In this document: piece by piece, positions 42,484-51,226 of the stretch
Layout: the number at the start of each line of letters is the position of its first letter
How positions within the stretch are numbered: position 1 is the stretch's first letter
DNA from: Tolypothrix sp. FACHB-123
GTDB lineage: Bacteria > Cyanobacteriota > Cyanobacteriia > Cyanobacteriales > Nostocaceae
DNA length: 64,000 nucleotides
Direction: 5' to 3'
NCBI RefSeq assembly: GCF_014697075.1
Contig: NZ_JACJRE010000018.1
Coordinates: forward strand, 1 to 64,000
The notes under the pieces: generated by a model
The model's input: only the letters and a program-made list of their open reading frames with translations
The model's database searches: none
Told to the model about the DNA's origin: nothing
Translations under genes and position numbers: made by a program

Positions 42484-43320
42484 ATGGACAAGAATAACTC
42501 ATCTGCACTAGAGCGATCGCGTCTTTTGCAATTATCCTTTCTCTACTCTGTACCGATTGGGGTGTTAGGAGGATTAATTGGCTTGGGGGGTGCAGAGTTT
42601 CGCCTACCAGTATTGGCTGGTGTCTTGGGTTATTCAGTACGGCAAGCTGTACCCCTAAACCTAGCTGTGAGCTTGGTGACAATTGCTGCATCTCTAGCAA
42701 TTCGGGGTAGTACCCTCTCCTTTAGCTCAGTTATTCCGTTGTTACCTGCGGTATTTTCCTTAATTTGCGGAGCGGTTATTACTGCCTTTTTCGGCGCAGC
42801 AATGGCAGGAAAGCTTTCAAATGAGCAGCTTGAGAGAATTATCCTAGTGCTATTAGTATTTATTGGCGTTGCCCTAATAGTTGAAGGTTTTCTTCCCCAA
42901 AAAATACCAGCCCTTCTACCTCCCAGCTTGGTTTGGCGCATTGGAGCAGGTATCTTGTTTGGTTTAGCGATTGGGCTGGTAAGCAGTCTCCTTGGGGTTG
43001 CAGGTGGTGAAATAATTATTCCAACGCTGGTTTTTGCTTTTGGTGCAGATATTAAAACCGCAGGTACAGCTAGTCTTTTGGTTAGCTTACCCACAGTACT
43101 GGTGGGGGTGGTGAAATATGCCAGTCGTGGGGCGTTTGCAAACCGTGCAGCTTTGAGGAATACCGTTGCGCCTATGGGAGTGGGTTCGGTAATTGGCGCT
43201 GTTATTGGCGGAATGCTTGTTGGGGTTGTTCCCGCGTCAGTACTCAAAATTACACTAGGGGTAATTTTAAATGTCTCTGCGTTTCGAGTGTTTCACAAAG
43301 CTAAATCTCACAATTCATAA
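42484..43320 (+). CDS. TauE/SafE (TSUP) family permease
   Basis: This 278-residue membrane protein has about eight segments in two TSUP repeats: VLGGLIGLGGAEFRLPVL (about 22-39) and VSSLLGVAGGEIIIPTLVFAFG (about 170-191). The paired G-L/V-G-G-A/G-E motifs are the family mark. TSUP proteins carry sulfite, sulfonates or other anions, usually outward; no substrate is known here. ATG 42484 is used, just after a TTG. Its stop is 5 bp from the stop of convergent arsR2. Placement in the ars island suggests transport of a thio- or arsenic-linked anion, but this is guesswork. Confidence 0.85.
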   Translation: MDKNNSSALERSRLLQLSFLYSVPIGVLGGLIGLGGAEFRLPVLAGVLGYSVRQAVPLNLAVSLVTIAASLAIRGSTLSFSSVIPLLPAVFSLICGAVITAFFGAAMAGKLSNEQLERIILVLLVFIGVALIVEGFLPQKIPALLPPSLVWRIGAGILFGLAIGLVSSLLGVAGGEIIIPTLVFAFGADIKTAGTASLLVSLPTVLVGVVKYASRGAFANRAALRNTVAPMGVGSVIGAVIGGMLVGVVPASVLKITLGVILNVSAFRVFHKAKSHNS

Positions 43321-43325
43321 TTAGT

Positions 43326-43664
43326 TCAATCTGGAAAGGTTAGAGCTTTTCGTAATATCTCAAACCTTGCTGGTACTAATCGATAGTAAATCCAAGTACC
43401 GCGTCGTTCTTTCTCTAGCAAGCCAGCTTCATACAACACCTTGAGATGATGGCTGACAGTAGGTTGAGATAAACCCAGTGGCTCTACCAATTGGCAAACA
43501 CAAGCTTCTTGTGCAGGTTGAACTGCAATATAACTGAGCAACTGTAACCGAGCCGATTCGCCCAGTACGCGAAATAACGCCGCCATTTGGGCGGCTTCAT
43601 CTGGCTGCAATAGGTTTTGCAACAGGGAAGAACAACAGCTTGAAGTAGAGTTTGCAGAATTCAT
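43326..43664 (-). CDS. arsR: ArsR-family repressor (ArsR2)
   Basis: This 112-residue winged-helix repressor differs from ArsR1. The alpha3 thiol pair is in EACVCQLVE (about residues 47-55), an extra Cys-Cys sits near the N-terminus (TSSCCSS, residues 7-13), and the recognition helix is LSQPTVSHHLKVLYEAGLLE. Extra N-terminal cysteines could widen the sensor to three-coordinate As(III) or to MAs(III). The start at 43664 (MNSANSTSS) is chosen since upstream codons are low complexity and overlap the operator. It is divergent from arsI with matching palindromes beside both starts. Confidence 0.92.
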   Translation of the reverse strand: MNSANSTSSCCSSLLQNLLQPDEAAQMAALFRVLGESARLQLLSYIAVQPAQEACVCQLVEPLGLSQPTVSHHLKVLYEAGLLEKERRGTWIYYRLVPARFEILRKALTFPD

Positions 43665-43670
43665 ACTTAT

Positions 43671-43736
43671 ATATTGACACTTATCAATATAGTTGGCAAT
43701 ATATAGATATACATAAATATTGATGACTATCAATTT
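43671..43736. promoter_or_regulatory. Paired ArsR2 operator candidates in the arsR2-arsI gap
   Basis: ATATTGA-N6-TCAATAT (43671-43690) lies seven bases from the arsR2 start. ATATTGA-N6-TCAATTT (43717-43736) lies 14 bases from the arsI start. The shared core ATTGA-N6-TCAAT differs from the ArsR1-type ATCAA-N6-TTGAT. A TTGACA hexamer (43674-43679), a possible arsI -35 box, lies inside the first site. Confidence 0.6.
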
Positions 43737-43749
43737 AAGGAGAACTGCG

Positions 43750-44169
43750 ATGTCCCGTGTACAACTGGCGCTGAATGTAAGTAATATTGATGCTGCGGTT
43801 GAATTCTACAGCAAGCTTTTCGGTACTGAACCAGCAAAACGCCGTCCTGGTTACGCCAACTTTGCGATCGCCCAACCGCCTCTTAAACTTGTATTGATTG
43901 AGAATTCGGAAGCAGCTGGAAGTCTTAACCATTTAGGTGTGGAAGTAGAGACGACTGGGGAAGTAAACACAGCAACCGATCGCCTGCAACAACTGGGACT
44001 ACAAACTCGGACAGAAGAACAAGTAACTTGTTGCTATGCTCTGCAAGATAAAGTATGGGTGCATGATCCAGATGGCGCACCTTGGGAAATTTATAAAGTT
44101 TTGAGTGACTCACAAGTACGGGATATCAAACCTGTAGAAGTCAGTCATAAAAGCTGCGCCTGTTCTTAA
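43750..44169 (+). CDS. arsI: ArsI, C-As lyase (VOC family dioxygenase)
   Basis: This 139-residue vicinal-oxygen-chelate enzyme cleaves the C-As bond of trivalent methyl and aromatic arsenicals with Fe(II) and O2. Likely metal ligands are Gln5 (MSRVQLAL), His61 (LNHLGVEV) and Glu113 (PWEIY). The As-binding vicinal thiols are Cys94-Cys95 (VTCCYAL). The C-terminal tail adds SCACS. All catalytic positions expected from characterised ArsI are present. ATG 43750 is preceded by AAGGAGA at 43737-43743, a strong ribosome binding site. It is divergent from arsR2 and followed 40 bp later by arsH. Confidence 0.94.
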   Translation: MSRVQLALNVSNIDAAVEFYSKLFGTEPAKRRPGYANFAIAQPPLKLVLIENSEAAGSLNHLGVEVETTGEVNTATDRLQQLGLQTRTEEQVTCCYALQDKVWVHDPDGAPWEIYKVLSDSQVRDIKPVEVSHKSCACS

Positions 44170-44209
44170 TTTGTAGCTCTGCACTTATTTATCTGTATGT
44201 GGAATTTTT

Positions 44210-44857
44210 ATGACAACATTTGACCATCCCCCCAGAATTTTGTTTTTGTATGGTTCTCTGCGCGAGCGTTCCTATAGCCGCTTGTTAGCAGAGGAAGCGG
44301 CTCGCATTATTGAAGAGTTTGGCGCAGAGGTAAAGTTTTTCGATCCCAGGGAATTACCAATTTACGGTAGCGTTCCCGACACTCACCCCAAAGTGCAAGA
44401 GTTGCGCGAATTAAGCCAGTGGTCAGAAGGACAAGTCTGGTGTAGCCCAGAGATGCACGGTCAGATTTCTGGCATTATGAAAAATCAAATTGACTGGATT
44501 CCTCTAAATATTGGAGCTGTTCGCCCGACGCAAGGGAGAACTTTGGCTGTGATGCAAGTAAGTGGTGGATCGCAGTCTTTCAACGCTGTCAACACCTTGA
44601 GAATTCTGGGGCGCTGGATGCGGATGTTTACTATCCCCAATCAATCCTCGGTGGCTAAAGCTTATCAGGAGTTTAACGAGGATGGTAGCATGAAAGATTC
44701 GCCTTACCGCGATCGCGTTGTGGATGTGATGGAAGAACTTTATAAGTTTACTCTGTTGCTCCGAGACAAAGTAGACTACCTCACCGATCGCTACAGCGAA
44801 CGCAAGGAGAAAGCCGCAAAACAAATAATTGAAGTAGCAAACCAAGCTCTGCGGTAA
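44210..44857 (+). CDS. arsH: ArsH, NADPH-dependent FMN reductase
   Basis: This 215-residue flavodoxin-like oxidoreductase has FMN phosphate loop [11 protein letters not shown] (about residues 14-24), [18 protein letters not shown] (about 81-98) and [15 protein letters not shown] (about 117-131), the ArsH signatures. ArsH oxidises trivalent organoarsenicals such as MAs(III) to less toxic MAs(V). With arsI it forms an organoarsenical detoxification pair under probable ArsR2 control. No arsM was found in the window, so methylated substrates would come from elsewhere in the genome or from other organisms. Confidence 0.95.
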   Translation: MTTFDHPPRILFLYGSLRERSYSRLLAEEAARIIEEFGAEVKFFDPRELPIYGSVPDTHPKVQELRELSQWSEGQVWCSPEMHGQISGIMKNQIDWIPLNIGAVRPTQGRTLAVMQVSGGSQSFNAVNTLRILGRWMRMFTIPNQSSVAKAYQEFNEDGSMKDSPYRDRVVDVMEELYKFTLLLRDKVDYLTDRYSERKEKAAKQIIEVANQALR

Positions 44858-44982
44858 TAGCTTTAGATATAGATCTATTGACTGGGTATTTCAGTCTATG
44901 ATGATTAGCTGGTAATATTTGAGGCTCAATCTCAAAACACCAAGCGTACAAGCGCAATTCATTAATAGCTGAAAGCTAAGTT

Positions 44983-46347
44983 ATGGTAGTTGTAGCAATT
45001 CTAGCGGCGGGACGCGGCACAAGGATGAAATCAAACCTACCCAAAGTATTACATTCTTTGGGTGGGCGATCGCTAGTTGAAAGAGTTATTAACAGCGTAG
45101 AACCTCTTTCTCCTTCACGGCGGTTAGTCATTGTCGGATATCAGGCACAGGAAGTGAAAGCTGCTATGCAGTCAATTCCTGGTTTAGAGTTTGTCGAACA
45201 AACCGAACAAAAAGGAACTGGTCATGCAATCCAGCAATTACTGCCTCACTTGCAAGATTACACAGGGGATTTAATTGTCTTAAACGGTGATGTGCCCTTA
45301 TTAACTAGCCAAACCCTGGAAAATCTCTGGCAAACTCACCAAGAACATCAAAATGATGCCACTATTCTCACCGCATACTTGCCTGATGCTAAAGGTTACG
45401 GGCGAGTTTTTTGCGATAGTGAAAATATAGTGCAACAAATTGTGGAAGACAAGGATTGCACCAGTGCGCAAAGACAAAATCGCCGGATTAATGCGGGGGT
45501 TTATTGCTTCCGGTGGCAAAATTTAGCCAAGGTTCTGCCCCATTTAGAGGCTAATAATAGTCAAAAAGAATACTATCTCACCGATGCAGTCACTCAAGTA
45601 GGTAAAGTGATGGCGGTGGATGTCCAAGATTATCAAGAAATTCTTGGGATTAACGATCGCTTGCAACTCGCAAATGCCTACGATATTTTACAAACCAGAG
45701 TTAAAGAAAAATGGATGTTGGCGGGTGTCACGCTGATTGATCCTCAGAGTATTACCATTGATGACACTGTAGAATTGCAGCCAGATGTAATTATTGAACC
45801 CCAAACTCATCTACGTGGTGATACTGTAATTCATGCAGGCAGCCGCATCGGCCCTGGTAGTTTAATTGAAAATAGCCAATTAGGTGAAAATGTTACCGTA
45901 CAGTATTCCGTAATTAGGGATAGCTTTGTGCAAGCAGGAAGCCAGATAGGCCCCTATAGCCATTTACGCGGTCAGGCTAAAGTGGGTGCAGGCTGCCGTA
46001 TCGGTAATTTTGTAGAATTGAAAAATACTCAATTAGGCGATCGCACTAATGTAGCTCATTTGTCTTATTTAGGCGATACAACGGCAGGTACTAGAGTAAA
46101 TATCGGTGCGGGTACAATTACTGCTAACTATGATGGCGTGAAAAAACACCCAACCAAAATTGGCGATCGCACGAAAACTGGTTCTAATAGCGTTTTAGTT
46201 GCGCCAGTCACCTTGGGTAATGATGTTTACGTCGCTGCTGGTTCAACTATCACAAAGGATGTCCCTGATGATGCGCTAGTAATTGCCCGTGCGCGTCAGG
46301 TAGTCAAACCTGGTTGGCGCAGTAAAAGCGCTGAGAGTAAGCCATAA
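44983..46347 (+). CDS. glmU: Bifunctional GlmU (N-acetyltransferase / uridyltransferase)
   Basis: This 454-residue enzyme makes UDP-N-acetylglucosamine for peptidoglycan and outer-membrane synthesis. The N-terminal pyrophosphorylase has [11 protein letters not shown] (residues 7-17), [12 protein letters not shown] and NGDVPLL. The C-terminal left-handed beta-helix (from about 250) has hexapeptide repeats and the acetyltransferase segment [24 protein letters not shown] and [11 protein letters not shown]. Length is normal. A strong hairpin terminator follows. Not functionally tied to the ars genes beside it. Confidence 0.97.
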   Translation: MVVVAILAAGRGTRMKSNLPKVLHSLGGRSLVERVINSVEPLSPSRRLVIVGYQAQEVKAAMQSIPGLEFVEQTEQKGTGHAIQQLLPHLQDYTGDLIVLNGDVPLLTSQTLENLWQTHQEHQNDATILTAYLPDAKGYGRVFCDSENIVQQIVEDKDCTSAQRQNRRINAGVYCFRWQNLAKVLPHLEANNSQKEYYLTDAVTQVGKVMAVDVQDYQEILGINDRLQLANAYDILQTRVKEKWMLAGVTLIDPQSITIDDTVELQPDVIIEPQTHLRGDTVIHAGSRIGPGSLIENSQLGENVTVQYSVIRDSFVQAGSQIGPYSHLRGQAKVGAGCRIGNFVELKNTQLGDRTNVAHLSYLGDTTAGTRVNIGAGTITANYDGVKKHPTKIGDRTKTGSNSVLVAPVTLGNDVYVAAGSTITKDVPDDALVIARARQVVKPGWRSKSAESKP

Positions 46348-46378
46348 GAAATGCGAGCTGAGATACTGCGACATTCTC

Positions 46379-46419
46379 AATAACCGTAGGCTGGGCATTG
46401 CCCAGCCTACGGTTATTTA
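46379..46419 (+). terminator. Terminator after glmU
   Basis: AATAACCGTAGGCTGGGCA pairs with TGCCCAGCCTACGGTTATT, an almost perfect 19 bp stem with a minimal loop, ending in TTT. It lies about 30 bp after the glmU stop. The core GGCTGGGCAtTGCCCAGCC resembles a dispersed palindrome seen elsewhere (compare 55285). Confidence 0.7.
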
Positions 46420-46579
46420 ATTGTGACACCTGCGTAAGTCCTGTAAAAAAATATCTCCATTATTAACTTACCAAGCCCCCAACCTTGTAGGGGCGGGGTC
46501 ACCCCCACCTGTGTCAACTTAAGCTAAAAGCTATATACAGCGAGTGTTGTACAAAAACCCTCGCGCCCTAATCCCCTAA

Positions 46580-46643
46580 CCCCTTCTCCCTGAGGGAGAA
46601 GGGGAATTAAATCTCTTGCTCCCCTCTCCCTGAGGGAGAGGGG
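46580..46643. repeat. Two adjacent GC-rich perfect hairpins
   Basis: CCCCTTCTCCC-TGA-GGGAGAAGGGG (46580-46604) and CCCCTCTCCC-TGA-GGGAGAGGGG (46621-46643) are perfect palindromic stems with the same TGA loop, 16 bp apart. They resemble the common CCCTAACCCC/TGAGGGAG repeats of many bacterial genomes. Confidence 0.75.
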
Positions 46644-46800
46644 TTGGGGGTGAGGGCAAAACCTTGTCACAAAGCGGGTTTCACGTTAAGTTGACACCAA
46701 TGGGTCACCCCGCTCCTACCGTCTGTCGCATTCTTTTTTCAAATTCGTATCGTATAGCATTACAAAATAACACAAAAAACTTTCTGCTAACGGGAATTTA

Positions 46801-47010
46801 GTTCTCAAACCGCAATTTGTTTTCTCAAACCGCAATTTGTTTTCTCAAACTGGAGTTTGCTTTCTCATTTCAGTATATTCAGCAAGCAAAAGCTAATATT
46901 GTTTTCTCAAACCTGAGTTTGCTTTCTCATTTCAGTATATTTAGCAAGCAAAAGCTGATATTGCTTTCTCAAACTGGAGTTTGCTTTCTCATTTCGGTAT
47001 ATTCAGCAAA
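46801..47010. repeat. Composite tandem repeat, 20 and 42 base modules
   Basis: The unit TTCTCAAAC(C/T)(G/T)... (20 bases) is repeated, and from 46842 alternates with a 42-base module TTCTCATTTCAGTATATTCAGCAAGC... to give a 62-base period for about 2.5 cycles. The 20-mer contains a small palindrome (AAACTnnAGTTT). The period is not a multiple of three, so it is not a protein repeat. Confidence 0.75.
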
Positions 47011-47248
47011 TATACAAATTAAATCTTTTCTCATGTCGAGAAATGAGAAAATATCCGGTAAAAACCAATACCAGATATTGAATATGCAAAAAACCAATCT
47101 ATTGTAGGGGTTTAGTATTGCTCATACTTGTCAACTTAATGTGAAACTACGCCAAATCCATAGCCCGCCTCCCTTATGAATTTGGAGTCTAATAGCAAAA
47201 GTAAGCTAAAGCTAATTAAAAATTATCATTTATCCCCAGTTTACTTTA

Positions 47249-47311
47249 GTAGGGGCGGGTTCACAGATATGCTCCAATAATTCACCACTATCTCGCTTAA
47301 GCCGCCCCTAC
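47249..47311. repeat. 63 bp palindromic element, copy 3
   Basis: It starts GTAGGGGCGGGTTCACAGAT and ends GCTTAAGCCGCCCCTAC. It has the same arms as the copies at 10675, 28315 and 62721, but a diverged centre. Confidence 0.7.
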
Positions 47312-47498
47312 TTGGATTATTAGTCTTGGAATTCATTCCAAGGCGAGCAGGTAAGCCTTGCAATCAGCCATCTGTGACTTAAGTTGACACGTATGAAGCA
47401 CTGCTAAACCCTGCTCAACTGCATAGCGCCGTTATATTTTTTATATAAAATAGCACTATAATCTTGTATCCCTACGTATATTTATCATTGATAATAAT

Positions 47499-48440
47499 TT
47501 ATCGCCAATCATCTATAACAAACACATCTGGGCGATTATACCCTGGTTCATTCGGTCGATGCATAGCTACACCAATATGTTCGCTACGATACCCACGAGC
47601 GAGCATTCTCCGATAAGCTTCATCACGGCTAGTATTCACCCCACCCACTAACTTAGACATTCCTTGGGTAACAGTTAACTGTTCGCACAAATCTAATAAC
47701 TGCTCAAAACGTTCTCCAGCATTTTTTGGCGATCGCACTACACCAAACTTAATAAAACAAGTATTACTACCAGCTTCTGTATCTGCGCCGTAATGACAAA
47801 CTGCAAATCCGGCTAAACCGATATCATCCCAAAATAAAACTGTATCGCCTAGTGCTTGCTGTTGCACCGCCTGAATTTCCCTAGTGACATCTAACCCTTG
47901 ATAAATCGAATCAGTTAGCTGGTAACTCGCTTTCAGGAATTCTTCACGTTCATTTTCAGTTAACTTGGAGTATCTCATACCTGGGGCTATGGGCGCAGAA
48001 GACTGCACTGTCTTACCCATGATGTAAGTTAAAAAACGTAAATGAAAGCCAAATTTTTGATAGAGTGCGTGATGCTTAGCACTGGTAGCAAAAGTATATA
48101 GTCCAGCTAAGCGAGTATCCCATTGGGTAAAACAAGCGATCGCAGCTTCTATGAGTTGTTGTCCGACTTTTTGCTGCCAAAAATCAGGATGAACGCTTAA
48201 AGGGCCAAAATAACCAAAACTTCCCCAATTAATCACCAAATTAGAACCGATTAATCTCCCATCAAATTCAGCGGCAAATACTGCATTTGGATGAGCGTGC
48301 CAACGATGAGGAATGTAAGTTGCATCTCCAGCAAATTTACTGGGTTCTGGTAAGCCGATAAAAGTGCCAAAAGCCAACCGAAAAATATAGTCAGCATCAG
48401 CTAATTCATGTGCCTGGAGTAACCTAATAGAAGTGTTCAT
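47499..48440 (-). CDS. GNAT-family N-acetyltransferase
   Basis: This 313-residue protein has an N-terminal GNAT domain (about residues 5-145) with strands AAEFDGRLIGSNLVI and LSVHPDFWQQKVGQQLIEAA; the acetyl-CoA loop is a V-G-Q-Q version of the QxxGxG/A motif, followed by ALYQKFGFHL. Residues 160-313 form a second alpha/beta part with a GNAT-like outline, suggesting a double-GNAT protein. Substrate unknown. Monocistronic; strong repeat content lies upstream of the neighbouring gap but not in the gene. Confidence 0.8.
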   Translation of the reverse strand: MNTSIRLLQAHELADADYIFRLAFGTFIGLPEPSKFAGDATYIPHRWHAHPNAVFAAEFDGRLIGSNLVINWGSFGYFGPLSVHPDFWQQKVGQQLIEAAIACFTQWDTRLAGLYTFATSAKHHALYQKFGFHLRFLTYIMGKTVQSSAPIAPGMRYSKLTENEREEFLKASYQLTDSIYQGLDVTREIQAVQQQALGDTVLFWDDIGLAGFAVCHYGADTEAGSNTCFIKFGVVRSPKNAGERFEQLLDLCEQLTVTQGMSKLVGGVNTSRDEAYRRMLARGYRSEHIGVAMHRPNEPGYNRPDVFVIDDWR

Positions 48441-48580
48441 TTTTGATTATGGATAATTTTTTTCAGGCGATCGCTGCCTAGTTTAATATAGTCGGCAATG
48501 CCTGAGATGATTTTTTAATCGTGCGGCGCTTGGCGACAACACACCCTACATTTAAACTAGCAGCCCCTAGTCCCTAGTCC

Positions 48581-51199
48581 CTAGTCCCTAGTCCCTAATT
48601 CTAAAATTTCTGTAGTTGCTGTTAATAATTTTCCTAATTCCACTGGCTTAGATAAGTGCATTTGAAAACCGGCAGCAATAGCTTGTTTTTGATTTATCTC
48701 CCCAGCAAAAGCAGTCAGTGCGATCGCGGGAATTGTTCCTCCTTGTTCTGGTGGCATAGCCCGAATTAAACGTATTAGCATATAGCCGTCAATTCCTGGC
48801 ATTCCAATATCACTTAACAGTAAATCTGGGTGAGATTTGGCAATTATTTCTAAAGCTTCGCCAGCAGAATGTACTGCTGTGACTGATGCTCCTAAATCTT
48901 CGAGCATAATCGTGATAAATTCACCTGTATCGCTATCATCATCTACTACTAAAATTCGTAAACCTGCCAAATTTTCATACTTATTTAATGTTCCATTATC
49001 GCTAGCAATTATTGGTGGATTGGGCATTAACGGTAATTTCACAGTAAATTTTGCCCCCTTACCTTCTCCTTGACTTTCTACTTGCACAGTTCCACCATGT
49101 AACTCTGTGAGATGACGCACAATTGCTAGTCCTAATCCTAAGCCACCGAATTCTCTGGTAATTGTGCCATCAGCTTGGCGGAAATATTCAAATACATGGG
49201 GGAGAAAGTCTAAGCTAATACCTTTACCATTATCTTTGACTTGAATTACAGCATGGCTATCTACTTGTTCTAGCCTTACTTCTATCTTTCCTCCTGATGG
49301 TGTAAATTTCACGGCATTAGAAAGTAAATTCCAAACTATTTGCTGTAAACGAGCCATATCCCCAGCCACAAAGCCAATGTTTGGATCTAAACAAGTTTGA
49401 AGTTGAATATTTTTAGCTTCTAATGCTAAATTTACAGTCTCCAAAGCTGCTGTAATAGTATTAACTAAATTAACTGATTGAATATTTAAAACCATTTTCC
49501 CTTGTTGAATGCGGGAAACATCTAATAAATCTTCAATGAGTTGAATTTGTAACTTAGCATTGCGCTCGATAATTTCTAAGCCGCGAAATAATTTTTCTCC
49601 CTCATATTTATACATTTTAATTAACGATGTCCAACCTAAAATAGGGTTGAGGGGAGTACGTAATTCATGGGAAAGTACGGCTAAAAATTCATCTTTGAGT
49701 CGGTTAGCTTTTTCAGCTTCAGCCCTTGCAGCTTGTTCTCTATTTAATAACTGTTCCCGTTCTACTTCTGCTTGTTTGCGTCTAGTGATATTTCTAAAAA
49801 AGATACCCAACCCATCTTCTGAGGGATAAGCATGAGCTTCAAACCATTTATTATCAGTTTCAGAAAAAGCTTCAAAATGTACTGCAATTTCCTCAGTTAA
49901 GGCTCGATGATATTCAGAATCGAACTTTGTCCCTTGAATATCCGGCCACTGTTGCCAAAAATTTTTACCCAAAAGTTTATCTGAGTCTACACCGATAATT
50001 TTGACTGCTTGTTGATTGACATAAGTTATTTGCCAATCTTGATTGACAGCAATAAAAGCATCAGTCATGCTTTCGAGAATATTCGCCAAACGTTGACTCA
50101 GAGATTGTTCACGCTGGAGTAATTTATCTTTGTCTCGGTTAGATTCCTCCAGGCGAATATTAGTTTCTACTAGAGAATCATTCAGGTATATCAGTTTTTC
50201 TGAAAGTTTAGCACGGGCTTGATATTCACCAAGTCTGACTCTTTCTACTGCTAATGCAACTTCGCTTTTAGCTTTTTCTGTAATTGCCGTTCCTACCAAT
50301 AACCCAACAGCACATTGCACTAATAAACTTAGTTTATGAACATGTAAAACTTCTGCGGGGACTGGGAAATTGGGCATTAAAATCGCATTAGGATAGACAA
50401 TAAGATAACAAAATAAAGTTACCAAAACGCAGAATGTAGAAATTACCATCCCACTGGTAACACCAAAGCGACTTGCAGCCCATAAAACAGGAATAAAGCT
50501 GAAAAAAGATAATTGTTGGAATCTAAAGCCTGTGTGCTGAGTTTGGGTAACGGTAAGAATGGCGATCGCTACACACAATAAAATAATGATGCTAATTTCA
50601 ATATTGAATCGCTGCGACTGCTGAAAGTTCACCGTATTCAGGCTAGAATCTGCGGCTTCTCTATGATCTATCCATCCCCTAGACTGGAAAAATGGCGTTA
50701 ACACTAATAAAGCAGTTGGTGTAATTGCCATCACTCCCATAGCATTACCTAACCACCAATGAGGGATACTTTGCGCCAAGCTAGCCAAGGGCATTTTTCC
50801 GGTAGCTACTAAACTTAAACTACCAATCACAGCTATAGTAGTGCAAGCTGCTATTGGTACGCTTAAGGTAAAAATTGCCGCATCTCTGAGGTTATTTAAC
50901 CTCAACGAACCTCGTTTTACACGACGATAGAGTAACCAAGCTACAAAAGGTTCTATACCATCAGTAAAACCAATGAGTTGTTCCCAACCATACAAGCCCC
51001 AAAACGGTGCCATCAAAAACGATGCCAACCCTGTAAGCAAGATACCATAAGGCCCTAACCAAAAAGTCAGCGCGATCGCCACACCTGATGGCGGAAACCA
51101 TAAAGATACACCAGGCTGAATTCGGTAGATTAGGGCCATTTGATGAGCCAAAATTAAGGCTAATAACCCTAAAAATGTAATCGCAAGCCTTCTACGCAT
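48581..51199 (-). CDS. MASE1-PAS hybrid sensor histidine kinase
   Basis: This 872-residue protein has a MASE1 sensor of about eight membrane helices (residues 1 to about 305; WFPPSGVAIALTFWLGPYG). A coiled segment and a PAS domain (about 370-480) follow, then a HisKA domain with phospho-acceptor VLSHELRTPLNP (about 510) and an ATPase domain (NLLSNAVKFTPSGG, VKDNGKGI, FGGLGLGLAI). The C-terminal receiver (ILVVDDDSD, about 746) has acceptor LLLSDIGMPGIDG. It is a hybrid kinase with no output domain; signal unknown. ATG 51199 is preferred over TTG 51214. It starts 27 bp after an ATPase-like gene, so the two may be co-transcribed. Confidence 0.92.
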   Translation of the reverse strand: MRRRLAITFLGLLALILAHQMALIYRIQPGVSLWFPPSGVAIALTFWLGPYGILLTGLASFLMAPFWGLYGWEQLIGFTDGIEPFVAWLLYRRVKRGSLRLNNLRDAAIFTLSVPIAACTTIAVIGSLSLVATGKMPLASLAQSIPHWWLGNAMGVMAITPTALLVLTPFFQSRGWIDHREAADSSLNTVNFQQSQRFNIEISIIILLCVAIAILTVTQTQHTGFRFQQLSFFSFIPVLWAASRFGVTSGMVISTFCVLVTLFCYLIVYPNAILMPNFPVPAEVLHVHKLSLLVQCAVGLLVGTAITEKAKSEVALAVERVRLGEYQARAKLSEKLIYLNDSLVETNIRLEESNRDKDKLLQREQSLSQRLANILESMTDAFIAVNQDWQITYVNQQAVKIIGVDSDKLLGKNFWQQWPDIQGTKFDSEYHRALTEEIAVHFEAFSETDNKWFEAHAYPSEDGLGIFFRNITRRKQAEVEREQLLNREQAARAEAEKANRLKDEFLAVLSHELRTPLNPILGWTSLIKMYKYEGEKLFRGLEIIERNAKLQIQLIEDLLDVSRIQQGKMVLNIQSVNLVNTITAALETVNLALEAKNIQLQTCLDPNIGFVAGDMARLQQIVWNLLSNAVKFTPSGGKIEVRLEQVDSHAVIQVKDNGKGISLDFLPHVFEYFRQADGTITREFGGLGLGLAIVRHLTELHGGTVQVESQGEGKGAKFTVKLPLMPNPPIIASDNGTLNKYENLAGLRILVVDDDSDTGEFITIMLEDLGASVTAVHSAGEALEIIAKSHPDLLLSDIGMPGIDGYMLIRLIRAMPPEQGGTIPAIALTAFAGEINQKQAIAAGFQMHLSKPVELGKLLTATTEILELGTRD

Positions 51200-51226
51200 A
51201 GTTATAAGCAACAAATCTCCTGATTT

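Larger units (their letters stand above)
46420..47498. other. Repeat-dense intergenic region
   Basis: Over 1 kb without a gene. It contains a GCGTAAGTCCT end (about 46430), GTAGGGGCGGGGTCACC fragments, two near-identical hairpins of the CCCCTTCTCCCTGAGGGAG type (46580-46604 and 46621-46643), a composite tandem repeat (46801-47010), a TAGGGGTTTAG fragment (47105) and a 63 bp palindrome copy (47249-47311). It appears to be a sink for short repeats. Confidence 0.7.

Noticed and set aside
46801-47010. CRISPR array
   Set aside because: Repeat modules are contiguous and the intervening parts are themselves repeated rather than unique; no cas genes were found.
46817-47107. 96-codon plus-strand reading frame
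   Set aside because: It consists of non-coding 20/42-base repeats whose 62-base period shifts the frame each cycle, so the translated peptide shows no stable repeat.
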